Source: Aurantiochytrium sp. KH105
Lineage: Eukaryota > Sar > Bigyra > Thraustochytrida > Thraustochytriidae
Direction of reading: 5' to 3'
DNA: 64,000 bases
Assembly (NCBI GenBank): GCA_003116975.1
Contig: BGKB01000047.1
Location: 369,734 to 433,733, forward strand
In this document: positions 38,075 through 48,547 of the stretch, in pieces
Position numbering within the stretch: the first letter of the stretch is position 1
Layout: every line of letters starts with the position of its first letter
The notes under the pieces: model-generated
Seen by the model: the letters and a program-made list of their open reading frames with translations, nothing else
The model's database searches: none
What the model was told of the DNA's origin: nothing
Position numbers and translations under genes: made by a program

Positions 38075-40312
38075 ATGAGGCTCTTGAGCAAACCCGCGTC
38101 GCGCGGGCAGCTGGCGACCCTGGCCGCCATGGACGACGCGGACGCGCGCCTGGGCGCGGCCGGCAAGGCCGCCGCCCTCCAGGGCGCGGGCGACGAGGAA
38201 GAAGGCCTCGCAAGCGGCGACGAGGTGTTCTACCGCGCCAAGGGCGAGACCTCGGGGCGCCGACATCGAGACCAGCGCGGGTCCTGGAGGAGCAGGACAC
38301 GCAAGGGCGGCCTTCATCGTCGCGAGCGCGGGGCAGGGCGTGCAGACAGGCGCTTCGGAGATGACCGCGAAGCTAGAGACTCGGATGACGGTCACGATGG
38401 TCATGACGAAGACGATGAAGAATTTGACGATATTGACAAGAACGACGACGAGGATATCGAGGACAACGAAGATGAAGACGTAGAAGAAGAAGAAGAAGAG
38501 GGGCGAACGCAAGAGGGGAGAAAACGTGAGAATCGACCGTCGGCGACGCGTCTCGGAGGGAGGAGGCCACGACCGTCCCGTGGTCCCTCGATCAAAAGCC
38601 TTCTTGGCAAGGCGTCCGCCTCAGAGGCAATGAGTGATGTGAGTGATGATGGTAAAGAATCGCGATCAGGAGGCGCAGCAAGAAGCAAGTTGTTTGGGGG
38701 CGGTGCAAGATCCGCAGGTAGCAGCCGCAAGCTCAGTTTCGCGGTCGCAAGTCCCGAAGATGATGAAACTAGCTTGGATCACTTGGTCCGTAGACCGGGA
38801 CGAAGCACCCGTCGCGAAAGTAGTACAAGCAGCGGGTCGCTCGGCGGCCTTCGTGCAGGCTTTGCAAAGCGACATCCAGCCCGCCACGGTCTCATGAATT
38901 GGAAATCGTTTTCCTCGAGCGCGCGGTCTCTCGGCTCCTCAGAACCTCCCGAGGAAGAAAAGTACCGCCACGAAGAGTGCGTTCAGTGTACTTTTGAGGT
39001 CCAGGACCCCGTGGTGGCGCCTTGCGGCCACGTTTTCTGTCGCCATTGCGCCTGGGACCGTCTTGTTCTTGGGCCGGCACAGTGCCCAACGTGCGAGGTG
39101 TCTCTCGAGGCAAAATCCATGACGCATGTGGCCAAGCATGTTCCCCTCGAACCAGTGCCCTTGACGGGGATTTATGACAGCGTCTTTGTTGAATTTGGCC
39201 GACTTGGGTTTAAAAGTTTTCACTTTTCGCGCAACAGATGCTACATTAGCTACAGCGCGCGCGATGGGCCCGAAGAGTGGAAGACGTTCGACGACGGCAC
39301 CCCTGCGCCCAGGCACAAAGAGTTTGACTCGTTTAGCTTTGACGAAACACACCGTATTTTTCACGGCAATATTGTGTGGTCGCCAAAGACGTGGTCAGGC
39401 GGCATTGCCAAGGTTTCGTACGAGCTCATCTTTGACAAAACGTACGAATACATTTGCAACGGAACAGCTGTGGCCTTTAAAGCAGATGGCACAGTGCACG
39501 GAGTTTCTCATTATGGCACCGACGCCAAGTACCGTCGTCTGAAGCCGAGCATCTACACCACGGACTCTATTTACCTCTGGGACTCGACGCGACCTCTCCT
39601 GGATTCCTCGCTGCGTCGTGGGTGGTCTCCGTACAAGGGAATGCTTCGATTCTCTCGCTGGGTTGCCAAAACCACCATGGGAATCCCCAACTGGATGTTT
39701 CAAGAGCTCGTCTCAGATAACGTGGGTCTCTATGGCGTTGGATCCCTGCACTTTTCTGCGTCGGGCTCCTTTATCAACCTTTCGAATGTGCGCGGCCACA
39801 GTCTTCCGGCGGTGATTCCGTTCACGTACGAGTCCTTTGACGAGGCAACCCGGGTCTTTGAGGGTGATTTCAACTTTGAACCTTTTTGGTTCTCGGGCGA
39901 ATCTGCGCCAGAACCTGCGGATGAGATGTGCGAGACACCCATGGGGGGGCTGGCGCGCTGCCGCTTTGTGTTCGATCGCGAGCTCAGCAAAATTGTCATG
40001 GGTCACGTGAACTTTTTTCGGCGCATCGAAACCGGCTCACGTTCTTCCACTGAGCGTCATCATTCGATCCCTGGGCCGATGCAGGCGCAGTCGCCCCCGG
40101 TAGGGAGACGCCGTGGTTGTTTTGGGATGTTGTTCGGCGCCTGTGCCAAACCCCCGCCGCCAGAAGTGGTTCAAGAGCGTCTGCAGCTCATTCGGAGCAT
40201 CGAAATGGACAAAGACATTTCGTATCGTCTCAAGAACCCTTGGCAAAATCTTACACGCCGCGTCTATAACATGCCCAATCGGAATTTGATGGAGGCAGCC
40301 GACGGAGCTTGA
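38075..40312 (+). CDS. RING-finger protein with duplicated C-terminal domain
   Basis: 745 residues from the ATG at 38075 (A at -3; the frame extends upstream without ATG). The N-terminal 290 residues are disordered: an acidic D/E run, basic patches and S-rich linkers. A complete C3HC4 RING follows at about 300-350 (ECVQCTFEVQDPVV, CGHVFCRHCAWDR, CPTC), so an E3 ubiquitin-ligase role is likely. The rest (about 365-690) contains two related aromatic-rich units. They align through FSFDETHRIFHGNIVWSP against YESFDEATRVFEGDFNFEP, and through YELIFDKTYEYICNG against CRFVFDRELSKIVMG. The units look like an all-beta fold of the lipocalin or ligand-barrel sort, but I do not recognise the family. A C-rich segment (RRGCFGMLFGACAKPP) near 695 could be a lipidation or membrane site. 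Confidence 0.88.
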   Translation: MRLLSKPASRGQLATLAAMDDADARLGAAGKAAALQGAGDEEEGLASGDEVFYRAKGETSGRRHRDQRGSWRSRTRKGGLHRRERGAGRADRRFGDDREARDSDDGHDGHDEDDEEFDDIDKNDDEDIEDNEDEDVEEEEEEGRTQEGRKRENRPSATRLGGRRPRPSRGPSIKSLLGKASASEAMSDVSDDGKESRSGGAARSKLFGGGARSAGSSRKLSFAVASPEDDETSLDHLVRRPGRSTRRESSTSSGSLGGLRAGFAKRHPARHGLMNWKSFSSSARSLGSSEPPEEEKYRHEECVQCTFEVQDPVVAPCGHVFCRHCAWDRLVLGPAQCPTCEVSLEAKSMTHVAKHVPLEPVPLTGIYDSVFVEFGRLGFKSFHFSRNRCYISYSARDGPEEWKTFDDGTPAPRHKEFDSFSFDETHRIFHGNIVWSPKTWSGGIAKVSYELIFDKTYEYICNGTAVAFKADGTVHGVSHYGTDAKYRRLKPSIYTTDSIYLWDSTRPLLDSSLRRGWSPYKGMLRFSRWVAKTTMGIPNWMFQELVSDNVGLYGVGSLHFSASGSFINLSNVRGHSLPAVIPFTYESFDEATRVFEGDFNFEPFWFSGESAPEPADEMCETPMGGLARCRFVFDRELSKIVMGHVNFFRRIETGSRSSTERHHSIPGPMQAQSPPVGRRRGCFGMLFGACAKPPPPEVVQERLQLIRSIEMDKDISYRLKNPWQNLTRRVYNMPNRNLMEAADGA

Positions 40313-40796
40313 AACTGACCGTGAGCGACTCTCTCCATGGGCCGAGTCTGTTTGAGGGCAGCTGCAGACGTTTCAGTGATCTCTTTTGTCAATTTGTTCA
40401 AAGCCACTCCCTGTTCGCCGGCCAGATGTTATATTAACCGCAAGGAGAACGAGTGGTATAGACTGTTTTGTTTTGGAAAACGTCATCCGATTTTTCGTTG
40501 TTTGTTCAGTTTTGTTTTCCTTTTTTTGTTGTTTTGAAAAATAACAAATCAAAGTTCTGCTTGTGAGGAAGCGAGCGAGCCAAGTTTTTAACCAGCAGCT
40601 GCAGAGAAGTCCATCTACGTTTTCCATCTCGCAAGCCATTCTCTTGATTGCTCGGCAAGGGCGAACGCAGAAGACTTCGCAGCAGATGGTTGTTGTAATT
40701 AATGCACACGCGAAACCATGAATGTTTTTTTGTTTTGTTTTTTCTCAAAAATTGTTGAAGCGAAGATCATTCCGGGTGACGCGCGGCTGCTGCTGC

Positions 40797-40824
40797 GGCC
40801 GGCCGGCCGGCCGGCCGGCCGGCC
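40797..40824. repeat. (GGCC)7 self-complementary repeat
   Basis: Seven GGCC units give a 28-bp tract that is its own reverse complement, able to form a cruciform or hairpin. Confidence 0.9.
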
Positions 40825-42192
40825 GCACGCACGTATGCACGTCTTCCGTCCCCCGTCTCGATCTGTCCCTTCCTGTTCCTTCCTGTCCCGCCCGAACGCT
40901 GCACGAGCAATGCACACCACCATTGCCTTGCACGCGCTGCGCTGCAGCTGGCTGCACAACGCTGGACGTGGCCTTCTCCCAGATGGACTCGAAGCTAGAC
41001 TTGGCCTTCAAGTTGGCCTTCAAGTTCTTCCAGACGGGCACGGAGCGCGAGCTCCGTCTCGCTCCGTGTCGCCTCAGCCGTGCTGGGACTAATTTTCACT
41101 GGCAGCGCCAAGGAGGAAAAGTCTCATGGAGGCGAGACCTTCCAGCGAAAGTGTGTACGAGAATCTCTAGAATCATCCCGCGCTCGAAAGCACCCTTACG
41201 GGCGGTCTTGCGCAGCGAGAGCCGCAGCCGCACATTCCTGTCAGTGCGTTTGGAGCAGTGTGCAAAGTTGTCGCGGTGCGAGGACCGTGGCCATCCGTGC
41301 CGCAGCTGCGCGCCGTGCCGCGGCCGTGGAAGGAAGGCAGGAAGGAAGGAAGTCAAGCCTGGGACAGACGGAGGCGATCTCCTGCAACCTCTCCAGCTGG
41401 CTCGTCGTACCCGAGAACCGCGCGAGCTTGCGCTTCGACCGCCAGCATACAGCTACACATGGCGGCGAAGCGTCTTCGGCCGATACTCCGAGGCTTTCCA
41501 TTGGAAAAGAAAGTCATGCCGCACCGCGCGAATACTTTTTCTTGATCTGTCTGGGCAACCTGGGAAAGACGGTTGGAAAGATGGTTGCCGGCGAAAGGGG
41601 GGCATAGTCAGGCCTCGCCATCGCACCCTCTGGGCTGCTCGTCATCAGCTCGACGTCCGTACGCGTGCCCGCTTCTGCACATCTCGATCCTGCGTCTGGC
41701 GCGGACCACGAACGCAATGAAAACGAAAACAGAAAGGCCTTTCCGTTACTCCAAGCCACCCTCGCCGTGAACGGAACGAATAAAAACGCGGATTTGAGGC
41801 GGCAGCGGCGTGCGGTCGTCCCCCCAGCTTCACCTGGCTGTTGCAACCAACCACCCGCCCCGCCAGCCAGCCACCAGCCAGCTGCCCAGCCACGTAAATT
41901 TCCGGAGACGCAGCGACGCCATCGAATTCCCTCCCCGGAGAGATCTTGCGCGCACATATACTGCTCATGCACATCCATCCCTTTGGGAATACCGTCTTCC
42001 GCCTGCAGTCCGCGGCCTCGGCGCGCCCGCACGCGGTGTCCACAGGCTGCCTTCTCCCGGGCCTCGCGCGGCCGTCCGCGTCCGCCAGCCCTGCCGCGCA
42101 GAGGTTTTGAAGAAAATCCGTCCACTCTAACGCAAGTGTTCTGCACGTCAGGCAGGGACCAAGCAAACGAGTTTGAATTTTTATAAAAAGTC

Positions 42193-42219
42193 GAATTTGA
42201 ATTTGAATTTGAATTTGAG
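42193..42219. repeat. (GAATTT)n hexanucleotide repeat
   Basis: Four units of GAATTT occur in an AT-rich patch about 650 bp upstream of the ZIP gene. Confidence 0.85.
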
Positions 42220-42865
42220 CAGGCCTATACTAGGCCTTCATCAGCCAACGGTGGTGTGGGCCCTCCTTGCTTCCCGTCTCCGCCCCCTTCTCTCTCTTTC
42301 CAAGGGCGCGTCGCCGCCTCGCCGCGGGACCAGGACAGGCGCGCTGCGTCCCCCTGCGAGCTTACACGCGGCACTTGCAGATGCTAAGAGGGCCCAGGCT
42401 GCGGGTACACGTACCTGAGACGCGGAGCCCTGCGCGCAGAAGGAGCAGGGCGGGTCGAGACGGCGCCGTCATCGATCGCGCCGCCATCGATCGCGCCGCT
42501 GGCCGACCAGGACTTGGCGCGGGAGTCGAGTCGAGTCGGGCCGAGTTGGGCGACTTCCTTTGCTCTGGAGGAGCTGCAGCTGCTGCTGCTGCATGCGGCA
42601 TGTGTGGCCGGCAAAGAAGAAACGAAAAAAAGAAAGAAAGAACTGTCTGAATAGACTACCGGGAGACCCGGCCTGGCCTAGCCACTGATCAGAGCCTGCC
42701 AGAAACAGACCCAGACCCAGACCCAGAAGCAAAACCCAAACCTGAACAGAAGTCAGACAAGGCAACGGAAGACGAGGCAGAGGCAAGCCCGCCCGCCCGC
42801 CCGTCCGCCCCGCCAGCCAGCTTTGTTGAAGCAGAGAGCACAGGAAGGCCGACAGCACAGACGAG

Positions 42866-44242
42866 ATGAAGGCGACCACCGCCATGGGCTTGGCCTTTAT
42901 GGCCGTGCTGGCCCTGTCGAGCAGCGCTCACGCGCAGGAGGACGAACACGACCACGAAGAGGTCACGGAAACGTGCGCGGCGGCATTGGACCGCCTCGTC
43001 GAGTTCATGGAGGTCGAGGCCGGCCACGACCACTCAGAAGAAGAGGGCGAGGAAGAGGAGCACGACCACTCAGAAGAAGAGGGCGAGGAGGAAACGCACA
43101 TTCTCGAGGCGCTCACGTGTGGCAATGGTACTTTTACCGTCGAGTTTGAGGGCGAAGAGTACACCGTGCCCATGGACGAGTTCGAGTACGATGGCTGCGC
43201 TGCGGACGACGATGATCATTGCGAGCGGCTCCTCTGCGAGGACGGCGAGCTTCATTTGGCCCGGTACCATGGATGCTGCAGCGAGATCTTGGATTCGTCC
43301 GAGCCCGAGGAGGAATGCCACGTTGAGGTGGAGGCGTCAGAATCCACGACAACTTCGACGTCTACAAGTGCCGCTATCTGGGGCAAGACGATTGGTGCGA
43401 CGCTGCTCTCCGCGCTCTCATCGTTGATCGGCGTTGTTTTGATTATTGGCAAGAAGAAGACCCTCAACGAAGCCCTCATGAACGACGTCTCGGCTCTTGC
43501 CGTTGGCTTTCTTCTCTCGACGGTGTTTGTTCACCTGCTCCCCGAGTCCGCCGAGACGAACGGCTTCGAGTGGCAGACTGGAACCGCCTTCCTCGGAGGT
43601 GTCATGACGGCACTCTTTATTCAGATGGGCGCCTCCATGATTGGTCTCCAGCATACACACTCACCAACAGATCTCGAAGATGGCCATGAGGAGACTGCAA
43701 ATGGCAAGGTCGACGCCGAAGACCACTCTCACGGTACCCTGGACTACCCTCTCATTTACAACATTATCATTGGTGACGGCATTCACAACCTCGTTGACGG
43801 CATGCTTATTGCCATTGGCTTTGCGGCATGCCCGGATTCCGCGATTGGATGGATTACGCTCGGCTCGGTGCTCGCGCACGAGCTTCCTCAGGAAATGGTC
43901 GACTTTGTCGTGCTCGTGCGCGCTGGTCTCAGCTTCAAGGCGGCTCTCTTTTTCAACTTTTGCAGCCAGATGACGTGCGTCATTGGCGCGGTTGCGGTGC
44001 TCGCAGTGAATGCGACGATTAACGAATCTGCGCAAGCCTACGTGCTCGTCTACGGTGCGGGCTTCCTCGCCTATGTGGCTCTTGCCGAGCTTACACCCAC
44101 TCTTATCAATGTAGATTCCAAGGCGCGGAGGGCGTTTCGCATGTTTCTCATTATCGCTGGTGCTGCTCTTATCGGTGTGCTTGGTCTTCTCCATCAACAT
44201 TGCCATGCCGACGGTGATGATCACTCTGATCATGATCACTAG
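42866..44242 (+). CDS. ZIP-family (LIV-1 type) zinc/iron transporter
   Basis: 458 residues from the ATG at 42866. A signal peptide (MKATTAMGLAFMAVLALSSSAHA) is followed by a His/Asp/Glu-rich ectodomain (about 24-170) with repeated HDHSEEE patterns and six or more cysteines. The ZIP domain occupies about 172-440. The TM4 metal site is DGIHNLVDG (about residue 307) and the TM5 site is AHELPQEMVDF (about 338), which is the HExPxExxD signature of LIV-1 ZIPs. A His-rich loop (HTHSP..HEE..DHSHG) lies between TM3 and TM4, and the C-terminus ends in H/D repeats. LIV-1 ZIPs import zinc (also iron or manganese) into the cytosol from outside or from organelles. The His-rich parts probably bind metal. 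The single-exon frame is intact. Confidence 0.95.
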   Translation: MKATTAMGLAFMAVLALSSSAHAQEDEHDHEEVTETCAAALDRLVEFMEVEAGHDHSEEEGEEEEHDHSEEEGEEETHILEALTCGNGTFTVEFEGEEYTVPMDEFEYDGCAADDDDHCERLLCEDGELHLARYHGCCSEILDSSEPEEECHVEVEASESTTTSTSTSAAIWGKTIGATLLSALSSLIGVVLIIGKKKTLNEALMNDVSALAVGFLLSTVFVHLLPESAETNGFEWQTGTAFLGGVMTALFIQMGASMIGLQHTHSPTDLEDGHEETANGKVDAEDHSHGTLDYPLIYNIIIGDGIHNLVDGMLIAIGFAACPDSAIGWITLGSVLAHELPQEMVDFVVLVRAGLSFKAALFFNFCSQMTCVIGAVAVLAVNATINESAQAYVLVYGAGFLAYVALAELTPTLINVDSKARRAFRMFLIIAGAALIGVLGLLHQHCHADGDDHSDHDH

Positions 44243-44787
44243 GCCTAGGCCGAGCCATATTAGAATTGTGTTCAATTATCATGTTTCAGATTTGCAATGA
44301 TCTTTTCGGAATTCTGTGAAGCTGGCATCAACGCAATGATTAGTGCTGTAGGCCCAGACCTACTCTTTTTTTTTTTAAATAATTAAAAGGGAAAAAAGGT
44401 TCTGTTTCTTGCATGCATTAGTATTCGCCACACAGCGGGCGATGATCACTTTGAACAAACCCATAAACTCGAATTTGCCTTTTTTTATAGCAAAGTAAAG
44501 AAAGAAGTCAAAAGATTACAAGAAGAAGCAAAACGAAAGAGGAAAGAATGACATCAGAACACGCAAGGAGGCGCAAGAGAAAAGGTGCAGTTAAGAAAGA
44601 ACAACACAATTTTTGTTTCGTTTTATCACTCAAGCGTGAGGCAATGAGATTAACATGCATGCCGATGCAGAACACCAACGAAACCAAAAAGATCGTGCGC
44701 GATCACGCGCACTGGGCAAAGAAAAATGAACAAACAAAAGAAACGAGCGAGACTCACTGACTGACTGTGCACAATAAAGCACTTGCA
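44243..44787. other. convergent AT-rich intergenic region
   Basis: 545 bases lie between the convergent ZIP (+) and EGF-7TM (-) stops. The region is AT-rich with T- and A-runs near 44366-44400. A short + strand frame at 44548-44760 shows no features. No gene is supported. Confidence 0.6.
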
Positions 44788-46056
44788 TCACACGCAGTCG
44801 TCGTCCTCCTCGCTCATGTGGACAAAGGACGTCACCTGTTCCTCGTAGCGACGAGTGGTTGAGTCCACCTGGGTCTGCTGCGCGCGGAAGCCACTCGTGT
44901 CGCCCGAGTTCGGGCTCGTCGAGTCCGCAGGGCCAGTAGAGGCCGTCCCAGACTTGCTGCCCGTGCCAAACTTGTTGTCAATGGTGGTCTTGGCGACCTT
45001 GACACCAAGAATAATGTAGGCGAACCAGCCAACAGGCAGCCAGTAAGAATGAAAGTTGGCAACATAAGGAACGAAGACGAGCACAATGTAAATGAGGGCC
45101 TGCCCGCCCGTCTGCACTACATTTTCACGCTCCATGGCCACAAGGGCTGCCTTGAGCTCGAGTGTACGGTCAGAGCGCGTGAGTTCGTACGACATGTCGA
45201 GTGCCTTGACCACACGGCCCTTGGTCCACTGCGCCTGAATCCCGAGGCAGGCAATCTGCAGCAGCGTGAGCCCCATCGTGCTCAAGTAAACAGCTTGCGC
45301 GACGGCTCCCTTGCCGTTGTCGCCCGCAAAAAGTTCAATAAAAGGTAGGATCCCAGTCAAGACTCCCATGGCGCTGAGTACCGCAGAGATCACGTAGGTG
45401 CGGTGAATCAAGTATTGTGTGGCGCGAGAGCCCTTGAGCAGCGATCCGATCAAAGCGGGCTGAAAGAGATAAATTGACGTGTAGAACGAGATGCGTGCTG
45501 CGCCAAAAAACACGGTGGCCCCTGGTGTGATGCCGACACGCTCTTCCTCAGGGCGAACAAGCATGAGAATGGCCATTCCGGCCATTGCGGGGTACATAAT
45601 AAAGGCGGCGAGGAGGAGCGCGGCGAGCCCACGGTTGCGTCGCATCGAATGCTGCTCGCCCATGGCATTCTTTCGTGCCTTGACCTCTGCGAATTGGTCC
45701 CAGCGCATCTTGATACTGGGAAAGGCGCGTCCAAAGTTGACCAGGCAAAGAATGAGGTTGACGGACCACAGTCCCCTGATCACGTTCGTATTAATTTGGC
45801 AATCCTCGCCCTCGGTGTTAAGAAAGTCGCTGCGGCCGGTAAAGCCCTCGTAGCAAACGCAGACGTTGTTGATGCATTCGCCATTTCCCGAGCAAGGGCC
45901 CAGCACGGGCTTGAGCTGCGCGTTGAACATGTTGGGGATCGTCGGCAAGCTTGTGCAGTCATTTTGCGCTGCCACGGGTGACACCGCCGCCGTCAAAGCG
46001 AGGCCCGCGACCATGGCCGCTGCAGCGCGGCGGGACCCTGCGCCTGTCATGGTCAT
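44788..46056 (-). CDS. EGF-like domain / seven-TM membrane protein (paralog 1)
   Basis: 422 residues from the ATG at 46056 (46050 is an equally good start, with A at -3). A signal peptide (AAAAMVAGLALTAAVSPVAA) is followed by a short ectodomain with one EGF-like module: GPCSGNGECINNVCVCYEGFTGRSDF, then a further Cys before the membrane. About seven hydrophobic helices follow between residues ~95 and ~365, with conserved blocks in common with the gene at 49693: Y-L-F-Q-P-A-L-I-G-S-L-L, ENVVQT, and the G-L-W at the start of TM1. The cytoplasmic tail is S/T/G-rich and ends in D/E (SEEDDDCV). An EGF ectodomain with seven helices recalls adhesion-type receptors, but I see no GPCR motifs (no DRY, no NPxxY). 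I do not recognise the family; receptor or transporter roles are both open. Confidence 0.88.
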   Translation of the reverse strand: MTMTGAGSRRAAAAMVAGLALTAAVSPVAAQNDCTSLPTIPNMFNAQLKPVLGPCSGNGECINNVCVCYEGFTGRSDFLNTEGEDCQINTNVIRGLWSVNLILCLVNFGRAFPSIKMRWDQFAEVKARKNAMGEQHSMRRNRGLAALLLAAFIMYPAMAGMAILMLVRPEEERVGITPGATVFFGAARISFYTSIYLFQPALIGSLLKGSRATQYLIHRTYVISAVLSAMGVLTGILPFIELFAGDNGKGAVAQAVYLSTMGLTLLQIACLGIQAQWTKGRVVKALDMSYELTRSDRTLELKAALVAMERENVVQTGGQALIYIVLVFVPYVANFHSYWLPVGWFAYIILGVKVAKTTIDNKFGTGSKSGTASTGPADSTSPNSGDTSGFRAQQTQVDSTTRRYEEQVTSFVHMSEEDDDCV

Positions 46057-46274
46057 TTGATGGCCTTGCGCGCCGCCCAACGCTGCTGCGCGCAAGCCCA
46101 GCCCAGCCCAGCCCAGCACAGCCCAGGCAAGCAAGCAAGCAAGCAACAAGCAAGTTGTGCCTCGGCTCGCTTCGCCTCAACGCGACGGCACGTGACGGCG
46201 CGCGAGCGACGCGACGCGACACGACCCGCCAGGGAAGAAAGCAAAGCTCGAGCTGGCCGCCAGCGAGCGCCTCA

Positions 46275-46327
46275 AGGTCGAGGTCGAGGTCGAGGTCGCG
46301 GTCGCGGTCGCGGTCGCGGTCGCGGTC
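46275..46327. repeat. GGTCGA/GGTCGC hexanucleotide tract
   Basis: About nine hexamer units change from GGTCGA to GGTCGC, just upstream of the first EGF-7TM gene. Confidence 0.9.
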
Positions 46328-46835
46328 AAGATCAGAGCGAAGGCGCCGCACGCTGCTGGCGTTCGCTCGTTCGGAGTTTGCTTTGCGCAGGCTGCGTAAA
46401 ACAGCCTTGTTTTGCTTCACCCAGCCAGGCGCAGCCAGGCAGCCAGCGTCAAACAGCCAGCCAGCGGTCGTCGGCTTATGTTATTTCGTTCGCTTATTGT
46501 TATTTCACTGCTGTGTGGGTCCGTGCGGCGGCCCGCACACTGCCGCGCGTGCGCGCACACCCCGCCAAGCAAGCAAACTCCGAGAGCAGCACGCCGCGAC
46601 GATGCAAGGCGGGCGGGACAGGACAGGAGAGGCGACGTCGCGGCAGAGACGAGCGAGCGTGCGAGCGATGCGCTGACCCAGACGCCTTCAATCAGCAGTG
46701 GCAGCACAGGCTCCCTCGCGCCGTAGACTGTCTAAGACGGCCACGGAGGATCTTGGCCGGCTGCATCTACACCTGCAGGCTTCTGCCCGCTGCCGGCTAC
46801 TGCCAGCTGCTGCTGCTCCGTCCCTATCCCTGGCT

Positions 46836-46866
46836 AAATTTCGTTCGGTCTAACCGAACGAAATTT
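46836..46866. repeat. Perfect 14-bp inverted repeat, 3-nt loop
   Basis: The left arm is AAATTTCGTTCGGT (46836-46849), the spacer is CTA, and the right arm is its exact reverse complement (46853-46866). A further copy of ACCGAACGAAAT occurs at 46913-46924. Such arms could be transposon end sequences or a regulatory hairpin. Confidence 0.9.
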
Positions 46867-47205
46867 TCGGCGAAATAGTTTCCCCGATCCGGCGGCAGGC
46901 TGGGTCAGTGAGACCGAACGAAATCTCTGGCAAACACGCGAGGCATTGCATTAAATACTTCTATTCAATTTTAAATCTTGCCGATTGTCCAGATCGTTCC
47001 CACGATGCCCCCGCACCCCTCTGCAAGTTTGCAGGCAAATTCTCCCGGTGGAAGGGTTGTTGTTCTTCTGCAAAGTTGGGTACCGTGAGGGCGAACTTAA
47101 CCATGACCTAACGACCGCGCTTCATCAAGCGCTACAGCGGCTACAGCGAGCAGAAAAGCTTGGCAGCGTCGCGAGTCACGCTCTGCGATCGTACCCCTGG
47201 CATGA

Positions 47206-47850
47206 TCGCGTCCAATTTGTTTGCATAGCGGCCCGTTGCGCGAGTTTGAAGCTGGCAACTGCCTCGAGCGATGGCGAGGCCCATGTCGAGAGCTGGTCGA
47301 GACGCTGCAGCTCAACGTCAGCCCAAGCACGGAGGAGGAGGAGGAGGAGCGTGCACATGAGCTCGATGAGGGCGCTCGAGATGATATTGACTGGGATCAT
47401 GCCGATCTGCAAGACGAGCAAGATGATTCTTTTGGAGAATCGATCAAGCTGACAGGACGCGGTTCCTGGAGCTTTGAGTCCTTTTCACGGCGTAACGCCG
47501 CGTATCACGGTGACCTCGCGGGGGCACTACGCCCTCTTGACTCGGTTGATTTGAAATTTAATCCGTACGGAAGTTTGGCTCTCGAGAAGCTCAAACGGGA
47601 GGCAGATGTGGTCGTGAAGCGTCTCCGCGAGCAAGCGAACAAAAGTGATGACGATGAGGGCATGCAACCCGCCGAGATCTTTCACATGATCATGCCGCCA
47701 AACTTTATTAACATCTTCGAAACATGGCTCAATGAATGTGCAACGATTTATAACGAAAGGCTCGCTCGAGGAAAGCGATGCGGACAGTCTCGAAGAAACC
47801 ATGCCGGAGTGCAACCAGTTGGAGAAATATGTGTTCGCTCTGAAAATTAA
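47206..47850 (+). pseudogene. Degenerate ORF, possible transposase-derived fragment
   Basis: An open frame of about 210 codons follows an in-frame stop (TGA at 47203) and has no ATG until late (the first Met is M-Q-P-A-E, near 47661). It encodes an acidic segment (ARDDIDWDHADLQDEQDD), then K/R-rich helix, then PAEIFHMIMPPNFINIFETW, which recalls the N-terminal lead-in of PiggyBac-type transposases. It then ends in non-homologous basic sequence. No DDE catalytic domain is present. It could be a broken mobile element or a gene whose first exon was missed (a TTTGCATAG acceptor-like site lies at 47218-47227). The single ambiguous base in the window (47873) lies just downstream. Confidence 0.4.
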
Positions 47851-47870
47851 GACCGCGACAGTGCGGTCTT
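47849..47870. repeat. 8-bp inverted repeat (hairpin) next to ambiguous base
   Basis: AAGACCGC (47849-47856) and its reverse complement GCGGTCTT (47863-47870) flank a 6-nt loop, three bases before the N at 47873. It overlaps the end of the degenerate ORF. Confidence 0.8.
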
Positions 47871-47890
47871 CGNAGCCAGGGCTATTGCTT

Positions 47891-47930
47891 CCTTTCTTTC
47901 TTTCATTCATTCATTTATTCATTCATTCCA
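47891..47930. repeat. TTTC/TTCA tetranucleotide microsatellite
   Basis: Mixed TTTC and TTCA units occur immediately after the degenerate ORF. Confidence 0.8.
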
Positions 47931-48267
47931 TTCACCATGGTCATTCTTTCTTTCTTTGCCTCTGTTTTCCTTTCTTTCTTGTTTCCGGTCGGTCCCGGCC
48001 GGCCGCCCACCGTGTGTATGCGTGTGCACCTCTCTGTCCCTCTCTCTCTGCCGGGATGGGCTCCTCCCCGCGCCCTAACTGGAGGCTAACTGACTGCTAC
48101 CGCTGCAGGCGTGTCCGGAGCTGAGCGATGCTGGCTTGTGCACGCGAGGTTCCTACAATTCCCGCAGCAGTCCTACAGTCTCCCGCAGCGGCGGCGCGTT
48201 CCCAACTGGCGCCTCGATCGCGCGTCTGCCTCGATCGCCTCGCATCGAGCCTCGAGCGGCCGCGGCC

Positions 48268-48330
48268 TCGTTCGTTCGTTCGTTCGTTCTTTCGTTCATT
48301 CATTCGTTCGTTCGTTCGTTCGTTCGTTCG
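48268..48330. repeat. (TTCG)n tetranucleotide microsatellite
   Basis: About fifteen TTCG units occur, interrupted by TTTC and TTCA variants. Confidence 0.9.
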
Positions 48331-48547
48331 TGTGAATCGACAACTCGCCCTGCGAACAGCTGATGTGAGCCGCGAGGAGGAGGCGCTGCCGGAGCTGGCC
48401 GCTGCCTCCTGCGCGACTCGGGAAGCGGCAGCGTTCATTCCTTTCACGCGGTGCAGTGGGTCCGGGATGGAACAAGGCGAAAAAAAAAATCGGAAAAAAC
48501 AGTGAGACCGCGACAGCGACCAAGACACCGCGGCCGTCATGGCGATC

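Larger units (their letters stand above)
40313..42865. other. 2.55-kb intergenic region, no supported gene
   Basis: The region lies between the RING gene and the ZIP transporter gene. It is AT-rich up to about 40750 and then GC-rich. It contains a (GGCC)7 self-complementary tract (40797-40824), a GAATTT hexamer run (42193-42219) and ACCCAG hexamers near 42704-42728. Frames of 200-330 codons exist on both strands over 40.7-42.2 kb, but they overlap each other and show no domains. Confidence 0.55.

Noticed and set aside
40722-42186. Several overlapping frames of 170-330 codons on both strands
   Set aside because: They overlap each other in GC-rich intergenic DNA and have no domain, signal peptide or conserved pattern.
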